DNA from: Streptomyces griseofuscus
GTDB taxonomy: Bacteria; Actinomycetota; Actinomycetes; Streptomycetales; Streptomycetaceae
Assembly (NCBI RefSeq): GCF_014673495.1
Contig: NZ_CP051006.1
Location: forward strand, 2,728,001 to 2,792,000
DNA: 64,000 nucleotides
Direction of reading: 5' to 3'
A program made the position numbers and the translations under genes. The notes beneath the pieces were generated by a model. It did no database searches and had not been told where the DNA came from. It saw only the letters and a program-made list of their open reading frames with translations. Every line of letters begins with the position of its first letter. Position 1 is the stretch's first letter. Shown one piece after another: positions 1-7,988 of the stretch.

Positions 1-1
1 C

Positions 2-619
2 TCGCTGCGCTCCGGTCTCGACCGGGGCGCGGACGCCGTCGAGTTCGATGTCCGGCTCACCCGCGACGGTGTGCCAGTGCTGCTGCACGACGACACGCTC
101 GAACGGCTGTGGGGGGTGGCACGACCGCTGAGCACCCTGTCCGCCGAGGAGGTGCGCGGGCTCACCGACGGCGGGGTGCCGACGCTGGCCGAGGCGCTCG
201 CCGCGACCGGTGACAGCCGGGTGATGGTGGATCTGTGCGGTCGGGTGACGCGGCGGACGATGGAGCGGATCCTGGACGTGATCCGGCAGAGCGGGGCCGG
301 GGACCGGGTGTACTACAGCGCGGGCGCCGAGACGATGCTCACCGTGCGCGCCGCCGACCCGACCGCGGAGATCGCGCTGACCTGGACGACCCTGGCCCCG
401 CCGCGCCCCGCCCTGCTGGCCGCGATCAACCCCCGCTGGCTCAACTACCGTTTCTCCCTGGTCGACCACGACCTGGTCACCCATCTGCACCGCTCCGGCC
501 GGCTCGTCTCCGTGTGGACCCCGGACACCCGGCGCTCCCTGCGCCGCCTGATGGCCCTGGGCGTCGACTCGATCACCACGAACCGCGTCGACGTCCTGCA
601 CGGGCTGCGCTCCCGTTAG
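2..619 (+). CDS. glycerophosphodiester phosphodiesterase, 5' end outside window
   Basis: Partial gene: the frame is open from base 2 and stops at 619, giving 205 visible residues. The family hydrolyses glycerophosphodiesters to glycerol-3-phosphate and an alcohol. Near the visible start is the GDPD core EFDVRLTRDGVPVLLHDDT, which carries the metal-binding Glu and Asp and the catalytic His-Asp pair. A later stretch, RLVSVWTPDT, then GVDSITTNRVD close to the C-terminus, match the last strands of the TIM barrel, where the family usually reads 'W..N' and 'D...TD.P'. The first catalytic His (HRG motif) lies upstream of the window. Whether the protein is secreted cannot be seen. Confidence 0.85.
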   Translation, partial: SLRSGLDRGADAVEFDVRLTRDGVPVLLHDDTLERLWGVARPLSTLSAEEVRGLTDGGVPTLAEALAATGDSRVMVDLCGRVTRRTMERILDVIRQSGAGDRVYYSAGAETMLTVRAADPTAEIALTWTTLAPPRPALLAAINPRWLNYRFSLVDHDLVTHLHRSGRLVSVWTPDTRRSLRRLMALGVDSITTNRVDVLHGLRSR

Positions 620-625
620 GGCCCG

Positions 626-2236
626 TCAGGCCGGGGCTCCACCCGGGCCGCGCGGGGCGAGCGGGTTCAGCCGTACCGCCATCAGCGCCACGTCGTCGCT
701 GCCGTCGGGAGTCAGGCCCTGGAGGAGGTGGGCGCACGCCTTCTCCGGGTCCGCGGGTGCGTCCCGGACCACCGCTTCGAGGCGTTCCAGGGAGCGTTCC
801 AGGTCCTCGTGCCGGCGCTCGATCAGTCCGTCGGTGACGAGGACGACCAGGGAGCCGGGCGCCATGGTGACCCGTCGGGCGGGCGGATGGGGAAGTCCGA
901 GGCCCAGCAGGGGGCCGTGCTCGCGCACATAGCGGGTCGTGCCGTCGGGGCTCCGCAGCAGGGGCGGCAGATGGCCGGCGTTCGCGACCTGGACGACGTG
1001 CGTGTCGAACTCGATCAGCAGGACGCAGAGCGTGACGGTCGCGCCCGGCGCCACGGAGGTGATCAGGTGGTCGAGGCGGTCCAGGATCGCCTCGGGCGCG
1101 TGGCCCTCGACGGCGTACGCGCGCAGCGCGTGGCGGACCTGGCCCATCACCATGGCGGCGTCCAGGGAGTGCCCGGCCACGTCGCCGACGGCCACCACCA
1201 GCCCGTCGGCCGTGCTGATCGCCTCGTAGAAGTCGCCGCCGATCTCGGTGCGTTCGCTGGCGGGCAGATAGCGCACGGCCAGATCCGCCCGCGCGGTCTC
1301 GGGCAGCCGTTCCGGCAGGAAGCTCCGTTGCAGGGTGAGGGCGAGGGCGTGTTCCTCGCTGTAGCTGCGCAGCGCCTCCAGGGCGAGCGCGCTGGCCTGG
1401 GTGAGCTGGGTCAGCAGCTGCTCGTCGTCCAGTGTGGTGACGGCGTCCACCGGCGCCACGATGGCCACGGGCGGTCGGTCGGCCCTGGTGCGGCCGATGA
1501 CGGTGCGCCGCAGCGCGGGCTCCCCCAGTGCGGGCGGCAGCGGGAGCAGCCCCAGATCGGGCAGCTCGGCGTCCGCGTCGCCGGTCCGGTGGGGCAGGGC
1601 GGTGGTCACCGTGTGCGCCCCGGGGCCCCGTTCGCGCCGGGTGTGGGCGATCAGCGGGGTGCCCTGCGGGGTGGTGAGGAGTGCGGCCACGTCGCAGCGC
1701 AGGACGGCGGCGGCGCCCTCGGCCGTCACCTTGACCAGTTTCTGGGCGTCGGCGGCGCTGTACATCGCGAGGGTGGTGCGGTTGAGCAGGTGCAGCCGCT
1801 CCGCGAGGAGTTCGGCGCGGCGGCGGGCGCGGGCGTAGCGCAGGGTCGCCGTGACCGTCGCGAGCAGTTCGTCGGGGGCGACGGGTTCCACGAGGTAGGC
1901 GTCGGCTCCGCGGTAGAGCCCCTGGGCCCGGTCGTGGACGCTGATGGCGGAGGCGGAGATGTTGATGACGGGCAGGGCGGCGGTGGCGGGGTTGCTCTTG
2001 ATGCGTTCGCACACCTCGAAACCCGTCATGTCGGGCAGCCCCACGTCGATGATGGCGATCTCCGGCCCGGGGCAGAGGCCGTCGAGCAGTTCGAGCGCGC
2101 GGGTGGCGTCCTCCGCCTCGGTGACGTGGTGCCCGCCGCGGCGCAGCGTGGTGGACAGGACGTACCGGTTGGTGGGGAGGTCGTCGACCACCAGGATGTG
2201 CGCGGGGGCGTGGTCCGGGTCGGGCTGGTGATTCAT
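626..2236 (-). CDS. response regulator receiver-GAF-PP2C (SpoIIE-type) phosphatase
   Basis: 536 residues in three parts. A receiver domain (about 12-130) has phospho-acceptor Asp64 in AIIDVGLPDMTG. A GAF-like region spans about 160-300. A SpoIIE/RsbU-type PP2C phosphatase domain (about 320-525) shows metal-binding GGDFYE, GDVAGHS, ANAGHLPP, VTDGLIE and DDVAL. The family dephosphorylates STAS-domain anti-anti-sigma proteins or stressosome scaffolds. In the receiver the usually invariant Lys of the 'K-P' motif is Glu (YLVEPV), so phosphorylation may not signal canonically. It is last in a minus-strand operon; its ATG overlaps the kinase stop by 4 bases, so kinase and phosphatase are probably translationally coupled and are likely partners. 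That pairing is inferred from position. Confidence 0.9.
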   Translation of the reverse strand: MNHQPDPDHAPAHILVVDDLPTNRYVLSTTLRRGGHHVTEAEDATRALELLDGLCPGPEIAIIDVGLPDMTGFEVCERIKSNPATAALPVINISASAISVHDRAQGLYRGADAYLVEPVAPDELLATVTATLRYARARRRAELLAERLHLLNRTTLAMYSAADAQKLVKVTAEGAAAVLRCDVAALLTTPQGTPLIAHTRRERGPGAHTVTTALPHRTGDADAELPDLGLLPLPPALGEPALRRTVIGRTRADRPPVAIVAPVDAVTTLDDEQLLTQLTQASALALEALRSYSEEHALALTLQRSFLPERLPETARADLAVRYLPASERTEIGGDFYEAISTADGLVVAVGDVAGHSLDAAMVMGQVRHALRAYAVEGHAPEAILDRLDHLITSVAPGATVTLCVLLIEFDTHVVQVANAGHLPPLLRSPDGTTRYVREHGPLLGLGLPHPPARRVTMAPGSLVVLVTDGLIERRHEDLERSLERLEAVVRDAPADPEKACAHLLQGLTPDGSDDVALMAVRLNPLAPRGPGGAPA

Positions 2237-4050
2237 CGACGTTCCTCGGCGGGGGACGGCAGCGGAGCTTGGGCGGCCGGCCGTCGGGCGGCCGCCGTGT
2301 TCTCCTCGTGCCCCAGACTGGCCGCGAGGATCGCCGGGGTGAGACGGGACTTGTTCAGCACGGCGCGGACCGGGGCGAGGCGTGCGTGGTCCACGTCGGC
2401 GGGTTCCAGCGCGGTGACGACGATCACGGGCACCTGGGCGGTGGCCGGACAGGCGGCCAGCTGCCGCCGCACCTGGTACCCGCTCGCGCCGGGCATGTTG
2501 AGATCGAGCACGACGACGTCCGGCCGCTCCCGTTCGACGGCGGCGACGACGGCGCCGCTGTCGGTGAGCACGGTGACGGATCCGGCGAGTTCCGCCAGCA
2601 GGGCCCGGAAGCCGGTGAGCCAGGTCTCGTCGTCGTCGACGACCAGCACGGACCGCACCACGCTCGCCGCCTCCCGTGGTGCCGCCGGGAGGAGGGCCGG
2701 AATGTCGATGACGACCTGGGTGCCCTGTCCCACCACGCTGTCCAGCGTCACGGTGCCCTTCAGCAGTTCGGTCAGCCGGCGGGCGTAGGGCAGTCCGAGG
2801 CCGGTGCCCGCCCGGCCGCGCTGATGCGGCCCCCGCACCTGGTAGAACTCCTCGAAGACGCGGTCGAGTTCGTCGGCCGGAATCCCGACCCCGGTGTCCC
2901 GGACGGTGAAGACGAAGCGCGGCCCGCGTTCGTCCGCCGCCTCGGTGATGTCGAGCTGGACCGATCCCTCGACGGTGAACTTCAGCGCGTTCGAGAGCAC
3001 GTTGCGCAGGATCCGGGTCAGCATCACCTCGTCCGTGACCAGGGGCGCCCGCTGGATGTGGTCCGGGATGCGCAAGGCGACCCCGGGCTGCGTGGTGCCC
3101 CGCAGCGTGCCGCGCAACTGGTGCAGCAGCGCCCGCAGATCGGTCTCGGCGGGCTGGGGTTCGAGGCGGCCCGACTCCGCCTTGGCGACGTCGAGCAGTT
3201 CGTCCACGAGCGCGAGCAGGGTGCTGCCCGACGCCTGGACGAGCCCGATCTGCTGGCGCTGCTCATCGGTCAGCGACTCCGCCCGGGAGTCCAGCAGCAG
3301 CCGGGCCAGGGCGATGACCGAGTTCACCGGGGAGCGCAGCTCATGGCTGACGTTGGCCCAGAAGCGGGTCTTGTACTCATGGGCGAGTTCGAGCTGCCGG
3401 GTCTTGTCCTCCAGTTCGGCATAGAGCGCGACCACCCCGCTGTTGGTGGCCTGGAGTTCGCTCGTCAGCTCGGTGTACAGCGCCATGACACCGGCGTTCG
3501 TCTCCTCCAGCTCCTCGTTCAGCCGCTGGAGTTCCTCCTGCTGGTGCTGGGACTCCTCCAGGGCGGCCAGCAGCTGGTGGTTCTGGGTGCGCAGGGCCTC
3601 CACCAGGTCGGCCCGCGAATCGTCGCCGGCGAGCCTGCCGCGCAGTTCGAGGGCCAGCTCCTCCAGGGCCGCGGCGGGCGTGGGGGTGCGCTGCACGAGC
3701 CGGAGTTCCTGGCCGCCGCCGTCCGGCGCGACCCGCAGCCCGCTGTCGTCCAGCAGGCGGGTGGCCGCGGCCAGCAGGCGCGACGGCGGACGGGAGTCGC
3801 CCCGCCAGCCGAGGTGTACGGCCAGCACGACGGTGCCCGCGTCCTCCAGGCAGAGCCGTGCGGCGAGGCCGGGTACGCCCAGCAGGCTCTCCCCGGCCTC
3901 GCTCACGACAGTGGTCAGCCGTACCAGCGGGCTGCCGGTCAGCCCGACGGCCCGGCACACCGACTGGGTCGACCGGCGCAGGGCGATCACATCGCCTCCG
4001 TCCCGCAGGGCGACGGTGAACACCTCCTGGCCGGCCGGCCCCGGGATCAC
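2233..4050 (-). CDS. hybrid sensor histidine kinase with C-terminal receiver
   Basis: 605 residues from a GTG at 4050 whose GTGA overlaps the upstream stop; the open frame continues further upstream but is coding there in another frame. Residues about 10-125 resemble an RsbT-like GHKL domain with lost key residues (no DxGxG). Residues 145-230 form a coiled coil with a repeated pattern, NAGVMALYTEL and NSGVVALYAEL. The HisKA box carries His236 (NVSHELRSP). The ATPase domain has NVLSNALKF, DTGVGIP and GTGLGLP. The C-terminal receiver (about 466-585) has acceptor Asp516 in VVLDLNMPG and Lys567. No membrane segment is visible, so it is probably a cytoplasmic sensor. Its place between two phosphatases suggests it feeds a phosphorelay into the adjacent receiver-PP2C protein. 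Confidence 0.9.
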   Translation of the reverse strand: MIPGPAGQEVFTVALRDGGDVIALRRSTQSVCRAVGLTGSPLVRLTTVVSEAGESLLGVPGLAARLCLEDAGTVVLAVHLGWRGDSRPPSRLLAAATRLLDDSGLRVAPDGGGQELRLVQRTPTPAAALEELALELRGRLAGDDSRADLVEALRTQNHQLLAALEESQHQQEELQRLNEELEETNAGVMALYTELTSELQATNSGVVALYAELEDKTRQLELAHEYKTRFWANVSHELRSPVNSVIALARLLLDSRAESLTDEQRQQIGLVQASGSTLLALVDELLDVAKAESGRLEPQPAETDLRALLHQLRGTLRGTTQPGVALRIPDHIQRAPLVTDEVMLTRILRNVLSNALKFTVEGSVQLDITEAADERGPRFVFTVRDTGVGIPADELDRVFEEFYQVRGPHQRGRAGTGLGLPYARRLTELLKGTVTLDSVVGQGTQVVIDIPALLPAAPREAASVVRSVLVVDDDETWLTGFRALLAELAGSVTVLTDSGAVVAAVERERPDVVVLDLNMPGASGYQVRRQLAACPATAQVPVIVVTALEPADVDHARLAPVRAVLNKSRLTPAILAASLGHEENTAAARRPAAQAPLPSPAEERR

Positions 4051-5111
4051 GGCCGCTGCCCGCGCACGGCGACGACGATCCCGGCGTCGTCCCTGCGTAC
4101 GGCGGCCTGGTTGAGGATCTGCGCGGCGACCAGCGAGGGGTCCTTGGCGAACAGGCCCGGCAGGTCCGCCGGTTTCCAGCGGTCGCTGAGGCCGTCGGAG
4201 TGCATGATGAGCGCCGACCCGGGCGGGAACGCGGCTTCGAAGGTCCGCGGGCGGGGCAGTTGCACGCCCACGATCCCGGGCACGGACAGCAGTCCGCTGC
4301 GGGAGCCCTCGGTGGCGACCAGGGCGCTGATGTTGCCGACCCCGCTCAGCCGTACGCGCTCCTCGCCCAGGTCGACCAGTGCGATCGCCACGGCCGCCCC
4401 GCGCGTCCCGCGCAGACCGAGGTGCACATCCCCGAGGACGGCCGCCGGATCCATGTGCCGGCTGTCGCGGAACGCCTCCCGGGCCCGGTCGGCGGCCCGC
4501 GCCGCGAGCGGCCCGTGCCCGAGCCCGTCGCACATCATCAGCGTCAGGGCGTCCGGACCGTGGCCGCTGACCGCGCGCACGGCCCAGGAGTCCCCGCACA
4601 CCTGCTCGCCGCTGATCGGACGGGTCAGCCCACCGGTCGCGACCGGGTGCGGCCGCGGCTCCGGCGCCGCCCCGCCGGCCGCGGCCGCCCAGAAGCGCGC
4701 GTAGACGACCGTGCCGCGCCCGCGCAGGGAGTGCACTCCGGATTCGTCGGCCAGCCGCCCGACGGCGCCCAGGCCGATGCCCAGGGTGCCGGTGGCGGAC
4801 GTGCCGTCGCGCAGTGCCCGGGGGACGTCCTCGATGCCGGGCCCGTTGTCGAGGGAGAGGCACTCCACGGCCGCGCGGTCCCGGTCGCGCACCACCCGCA
4901 GGGCGAGCGCGCCGTCGTGGGCGTGCTTGAGCAGATTGGTCGCCAGCTCCGTGACGCACAGCTCCAGCCGGGCCGTGTGCTCCGCGGAGAGGTGGACGCC
5001 ACGGGCGAGCTGGGCCGCCTGATGACGTGCGGCGGCCGCCAGCGCGACATCCGCGCGCAGCCAGCAGACGTCCCCGGCCTCGGCGACGAAGGTGCTGCTC
5101 ACCTGCCCCAC
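4047..5111 (-). CDS. ATP-binding/PP2C phosphatase fusion, RsbX-like
   Basis: 354 residues. The N-terminal half (about 1-135) is a GHKL/anti-sigma type ATPase with ELATNLLKHAHDG (N box), DNGPGI (G1) and GIGLGAVGRL (G2). The C-terminal half (about 150-350) is a short SpoIIE/RsbX-type PP2C phosphatase with QVCGDSW, MMCDGLGHGPLA, MHSDGLSDRW and RRDDAGIVV. In Bacillus RsbX resets the stressosome by dephosphorylating RsbS and RsbR; the same role is inferred here because rsbT, rsbS and rsbR lie directly upstream. The frame gives a GTG at 5111, but a second GTG at 5102 forms a GTGA overlap with the rsbT stop, like the other junctions in this operon, and may be the real start (351 residues). Confidence 0.87.
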   Translation of the reverse strand: MGQVSSTFVAEAGDVCWLRADVALAAAARHQAAQLARGVHLSAEHTARLELCVTELATNLLKHAHDGALALRVVRDRDRAAVECLSLDNGPGIEDVPRALRDGTSATGTLGIGLGAVGRLADESGVHSLRGRGTVVYARFWAAAAGGAAPEPRPHPVATGGLTRPISGEQVCGDSWAVRAVSGHGPDALTLMMCDGLGHGPLAARAADRAREAFRDSRHMDPAAVLGDVHLGLRGTRGAAVAIALVDLGEERVRLSGVGNISALVATEGSRSGLLSVPGIVGVQLPRPRTFEAAFPPGSALIMHSDGLSDRWKPADLPGLFAKDPSLVAAQILNQAAVRRDDAGIVVAVRGQRP

Positions 5112-5518
5112 TTCACAATGCGCACCGTGGTACCCGAGGGCCCCGTCTCGATGTCGAACTCGTCCACGAGCCGCTTGGCCCCGCTGAGTCCGAGTCCCAT
5201 GCCGTTGCCCGAGGTCCAGCCGTCGGTCATCGCCAGCTCGATATCCCCGATGCCCGGTCCCTGGTCGCGGAACTCCACGAAGATCCCGGAGCGGCCCCCG
5301 TCCGTGACGGCCGCCACGCGTACCACACCGCCGCCGCCGTATATGAGCATGTTGCGGCCCAGTTCGCTGGCCGCGGTGACCAGCTTCGTCTGGTGGACGA
5401 GCGACATGCCGCTGCGCTGGGAGAGGTTGCGCACCGTCTGCCGTGCGGAGACGACGTCGCTGCTGTTGGCCACCGGTATGGCCTCGGCCGTGACGCCCGC
5501 GGCGCCGAAGTCCTTCAT
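5099..5518 (-). CDS. rsbT: anti-sigma regulatory serine/threonine kinase RsbT-like
   Basis: 139 residues, the size of Bacillus RsbT. GHKL kinase motifs are present: SELGRNMLIYGGGG (N box), RDQGPGIGD (G1) and GNGMGLGLSGAKRLV (G2). RsbT is held by the RsbR/RsbS stressosome and on stress phosphorylates both and is released to activate a phosphatase. The ATG at 5518 overlaps the rsbS stop (ATGA), so the pair is translationally coupled. Two potential targets for released RsbT lie downstream in the same operon, both PP2C proteins. The homology is clear from motifs, size and order; the identity of the activated partner is inference. Confidence 0.9.
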   Translation of the reverse strand: MKDFGAAGVTAEAIPVANSSDVVSARQTVRNLSQRSGMSLVHQTKLVTAASELGRNMLIYGGGGVVRVAAVTDGGRSGIFVEFRDQGPGIGDIELAMTDGWTSGNGMGLGLSGAKRLVDEFDIETGPSGTTVRIVKWGR

Positions 5519-5883
5519 GCGCGTTCCGCGCCCAGGCGGCGCAGAAGCTTCAGACCGCGCTCGAGGTTGAGAGCGGTACGGACTCCGTTGAGGGACAGCC
5601 CCAGCTCGACGAGGGTCATGGCGACGGCGGGCCGCATGCCGACGACGATGGTCTCGGCGCCGAGGACACGGGAGATGGAGGCGTTGGTGGCCAGCATGCG
5701 GCCCACGAACGAGTCCACGATCTCCAGGGCCGAGATGTCGATGACGACACCCTTGGCCCCCGTGTCCACGATCCGGTTGGACAGATCCTCCTGGAGGTCC
5801 ATCACCATCTGGTCCTCCAGGTCCGTCTGGATGGAGACCAGGAGGGTCTCGCCGATCTTGAGGACGGGAACGCGCTCGGTCAC
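5515..5883 (-). CDS. rsbS: stressosome STAS-domain antagonist RsbS-like
   Basis: 122 residues, a single STAS domain. The start is a GTG at 5883 whose GTGA overlaps the rsbR stop; a longer open frame upstream lies inside rsbR and is not coding. The motif ALEIVDSFVGRM carries Ser58, equivalent to the RsbT-phosphorylated Ser59 of Bacillus RsbS, followed by the typical AETIVVGMRPAVAMTL strand-helix. RsbS with RsbR forms the stressosome core that sequesters RsbT. Gene order rsbR-rsbS-rsbT is the same as in characterised stressosome loci. Confidence 0.92.
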   Translation of the reverse strand: MTERVPVLKIGETLLVSIQTDLEDQMVMDLQEDLSNRIVDTGAKGVVIDISALEIVDSFVGRMLATNASISRVLGAETIVVGMRPAVAMTLVELGLSLNGVRTALNLERGLKLLRRLGAERA

Positions 5884-6728
5884 AGCAGACCCTTCACATC
5901 GTCTTCGGTCTCCAGCGCGATCTCCTTCAGCGCCTGACGGAGCGCGTCGGCCAGGGAGGAGTTGGTCGGGATGTCGCCGAACTCGATGCCGAGCGCCACG
6001 ATCGTCTGGGCGATCTGCGGGCGGATGCCGGAGATGATGCACCGCGCGCCCATCATGCGGGCGGCGACGACGGTCTTCAGCAGGTGCTGGGCGACCTGGG
6101 TGTCCACCGTGGGCACACCGGTGATGTCGATGATGGCGTGCGTGGAGTCGGTGTCGACCAGGGTCTGGAGCAGCTTCTCCATGACGACCTGGGTGCGGGC
6201 CGAGTCGAGCGTGCCGACCAGCGGTACGCCGACGACCCCGTCCCACAGCTTGACCACCGGGGTGGAGAGCTCCAGGAGCTGCTCCGCCTGGGAGGAAATG
6301 ATCTCCTCGCGGGTACGGACGTACGCCTCAGTCGTCAGCAGCCCGAGGTCGTCCAGCAGCCGGGCGAACTGGAGATACGCCTGGGCGGACGCGGCCTCAC
6401 CGGCGAGGGAGGGCTCCAGCACCTCCTTGAGGGCGAAGACGCTCCGTGCGGTCTCGGTGGGCGTGAAGCCCTGGCGGGCCCGGTTGCGCGAGAGCTCGAT
6501 CAGCAGGCTGCGCGCCTCGCCGAAGTGCTCCCCGCGGCCGTCGAGTCCGCCGATGGAGATGGCCTTGAGGACCGCCTCGTACAACTCCCCCAGCTCATGC
6601 CCCAGCTCCGCAAGGCTCAGCCGGCCCTGGAGGTCGTCACCGATGGTCCTCGTCCACTGAGCGAGGAAGTCGTCACGCCGTGCGGTCAGTATCTCGACCA
6701 GGAGCCGCGTGTTGATCTCAGCCGTCAC
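5880..6728 (-). CDS. rsbR: RsbR-like stressosome co-antagonist
   Basis: 282 residues from a GTG at 6728, preceded by a GAGG ribosome site 6 bases away. The N-terminal half (about 10-150) is the helical RsbRD-type input domain, with no heme globin or PAS motif that I recognise. The C-terminal half (about 165-275) is a STAS domain with DITGVPTVDTQVAQ and SGIRPQIAQTIVALGI; the two Thr residues in VDT and AQT match RsbT phosphorylation sites of Bacillus RsbRA. The signal sensed is unknown. It opens the six-gene operon, so the promoter probably lies in the 189-bp gap to the divergent gene at 6918. Confidence 0.9.
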   Translation of the reverse strand: MTAEINTRLLVEILTARRDDFLAQWTRTIGDDLQGRLSLAELGHELGELYEAVLKAISIGGLDGRGEHFGEARSLLIELSRNRARQGFTPTETARSVFALKEVLEPSLAGEAASAQAYLQFARLLDDLGLLTTEAYVRTREEIISSQAEQLLELSTPVVKLWDGVVGVPLVGTLDSARTQVVMEKLLQTLVDTDSTHAIIDITGVPTVDTQVAQHLLKTVVAARMMGARCIISGIRPQIAQTIVALGIEFGDIPTNSSLADALRQALKEIALETEDDVKGLL

Positions 6729-6917
6729 GTTGTCCTCACTCGATCTCCGTTTTGTGTACTGCCGGAGGAACGATACGACAATCAGCAATTCCCCCCTCGC
6801 GCGGCCCGGCGCCCCCCGGACATCGCGTCCGCGGCCATGCCCGTGCCAGGTGCCTGGTGCCGTGGGCGCCGATCGCGGGCAGACGGAGAGAACACGCCGA
6901 GCGCCCAGGAGGAGAAA

Positions 6918-7349
6918 ATGGAAGACGGGTCTTCGTTGAAGGCTGTGGGCTGGGCCCGCACGCTGCCCCTGAACAGCGGGGCGAAGACGGCGCGGGACTG
7001 GACCCGGGCGCACCTGGAGACGCTCGGCTGGACCCGGACCGCCCCGGATCTGGTGGATTCGATCGTGCTGACCGTGTCCGAACTCGTGACCAATGCCCAC
7101 GTCCACGCCCGCAGCACGGCGCAACTGATCCTCACCTGGGACGACGGCTGCCTCCATGTGACCGTGCACGACTCCGACACCACCCTGCCCCGGCAACAGC
7201 GGCCCGGCGCCGACGCGCTGGGCGGACGCGGACTGCTCCTCGTTGACGCCCTCGCCCATGACTGGGAGATCCACCGCTGCCCCCGCGGCAAGGACGTCAT
7301 GGCGTGCTTCCGGCCGACCGCACCCCCGAAAGCGCCTCAAGGCGCTTGA
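6918..7349 (+). CDS. ATP-binding protein, RsbW/anti-sigma factor-like
   Basis: 143 residues; ATG at 6918 has a perfect AGGAGG at 6908-6913 just upstream. It is a single HATPase_c_2 (RsbW-type) domain: VSELVTNAHVHA (N box), a weak G1 box VHDSDTTLP and a clear G2 box GRGLLLVDAL. Streptomyces encode dozens of such small ATPases, some of which are anti-sigma kinases. It diverges from rsbR, so it may belong to the same signalling unit, perhaps as the missing anti-sigma partner, but no sigma gene is next to it and this remains conjecture. Its last 53 bases overlap the convergent membrane protein gene. Confidence 0.85.
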   Translation: MEDGSSLKAVGWARTLPLNSGAKTARDWTRAHLETLGWTRTAPDLVDSIVLTVSELVTNAHVHARSTAQLILTWDDGCLHVTVHDSDTTLPRQQRPGADALGGRGLLLVDALAHDWEIHRCPRGKDVMACFRPTAPPKAPQGA

Positions 7350-7818
7350 TCTTCGTGCGGAGGACGTACAGCGGGAGGACCCCGAAGACGCCGAAGGACA
7401 TGTCGATCAGGCTCCACCAGAACGGGATGCCGCGGATCGGGCCGCAGATGAGGGCGAGGGGGACGATGCCCGCGCAGGCGATCATGCCGAACTCGATCAC
7501 CCAGATGTTGCGCACCGGGTCGCGGTAGGGGCCGTAGAAGGCGACCGCGATGACGAGATGGGCGAACGCCAGCCAGTCCGTGCCGTAGAGGACGAACGGG
7601 TACTGCGCGTCGACGGCGTCGAGCCCGTCCCGCACCCGTGCGATCCAGTCCATCAGCCCGGGCAGCAGATCCGGCACCCCCAGCGCCCGCAACACGCTCT
7701 CCGTCCAGTGGAGTTCATGCACCAGCGGGAACGCCGTGACCCCGCTCAGCACCAGGCACACCACGAAGAAGACCAACCAGCGGCGAATGCCCTTCAACAG
7801 GGCGGCTCTGTCGCTCAT
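7297..7818 (-). CDS. integral membrane protein of unknown function
   Basis: 173 residues with about four hydrophobic segments: 12-30, 72-94, 99-122 and 128-150. An extramembrane loop between segments 1 and 2 contains a Trp/Leu-rich amphipathic stretch. The C-terminus is basic (RTKIKRLEAL), fitting a cytoplasmic tail by the positive-inside rule. I recognise no catalytic motif. Its stop lies 53 bases inside the convergent ATPase gene, so the two share 3' ends. Codon use matches its neighbours. Confidence 0.8.
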   Translation of the reverse strand: MSDRAALLKGIRRWLVFFVVCLVLSGVTAFPLVHELHWTESVLRALGVPDLLPGLMDWIARVRDGLDAVDAQYPFVLYGTDWLAFAHLVIAVAFYGPYRDPVRNIWVIEFGMIACAGIVPLALICGPIRGIPFWWSLIDMSFGVFGVLPLYVLRTKIKRLEALSGVRSAGSTP

Positions 7819-7988
7819 GGGCAGAGCCTACGCCTTGAATTGAACACGTTCAAAAGCCGGGGGATGCGAGCACCGGGAGTCCGAACGACCGTCAATCACG
7901 CCCCACTCCCCCATATGCCTGTACATTTCGGACCACCGTTTCGAGAGGTGGTCGCAGGGCGCCCCCGCCGGGAAGGACGGATCCGTCG

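Noticed and set aside
728..2788. Long open frame on the plus strand opposite the phosphatase and kinase genes (686 codons)
   Set aside because: Antisense to two clearly coding genes; its product lacks domains and has the amino acid bias produced by GC-rich third positions.
4051..4959. Extending the hybrid kinase upstream to a start at 4959
   Set aside because: That stretch is the coding region of the ATPase-PP2C protein in another frame, and the GTG at 4050 gives the usual GTGA overlap.
6729..7340. Extending rsbR upstream to a start at 7340
   Set aside because: The extension runs antisense through the RsbW-like gene and lacks domain character; GTG 6728 has a good ribosome site.
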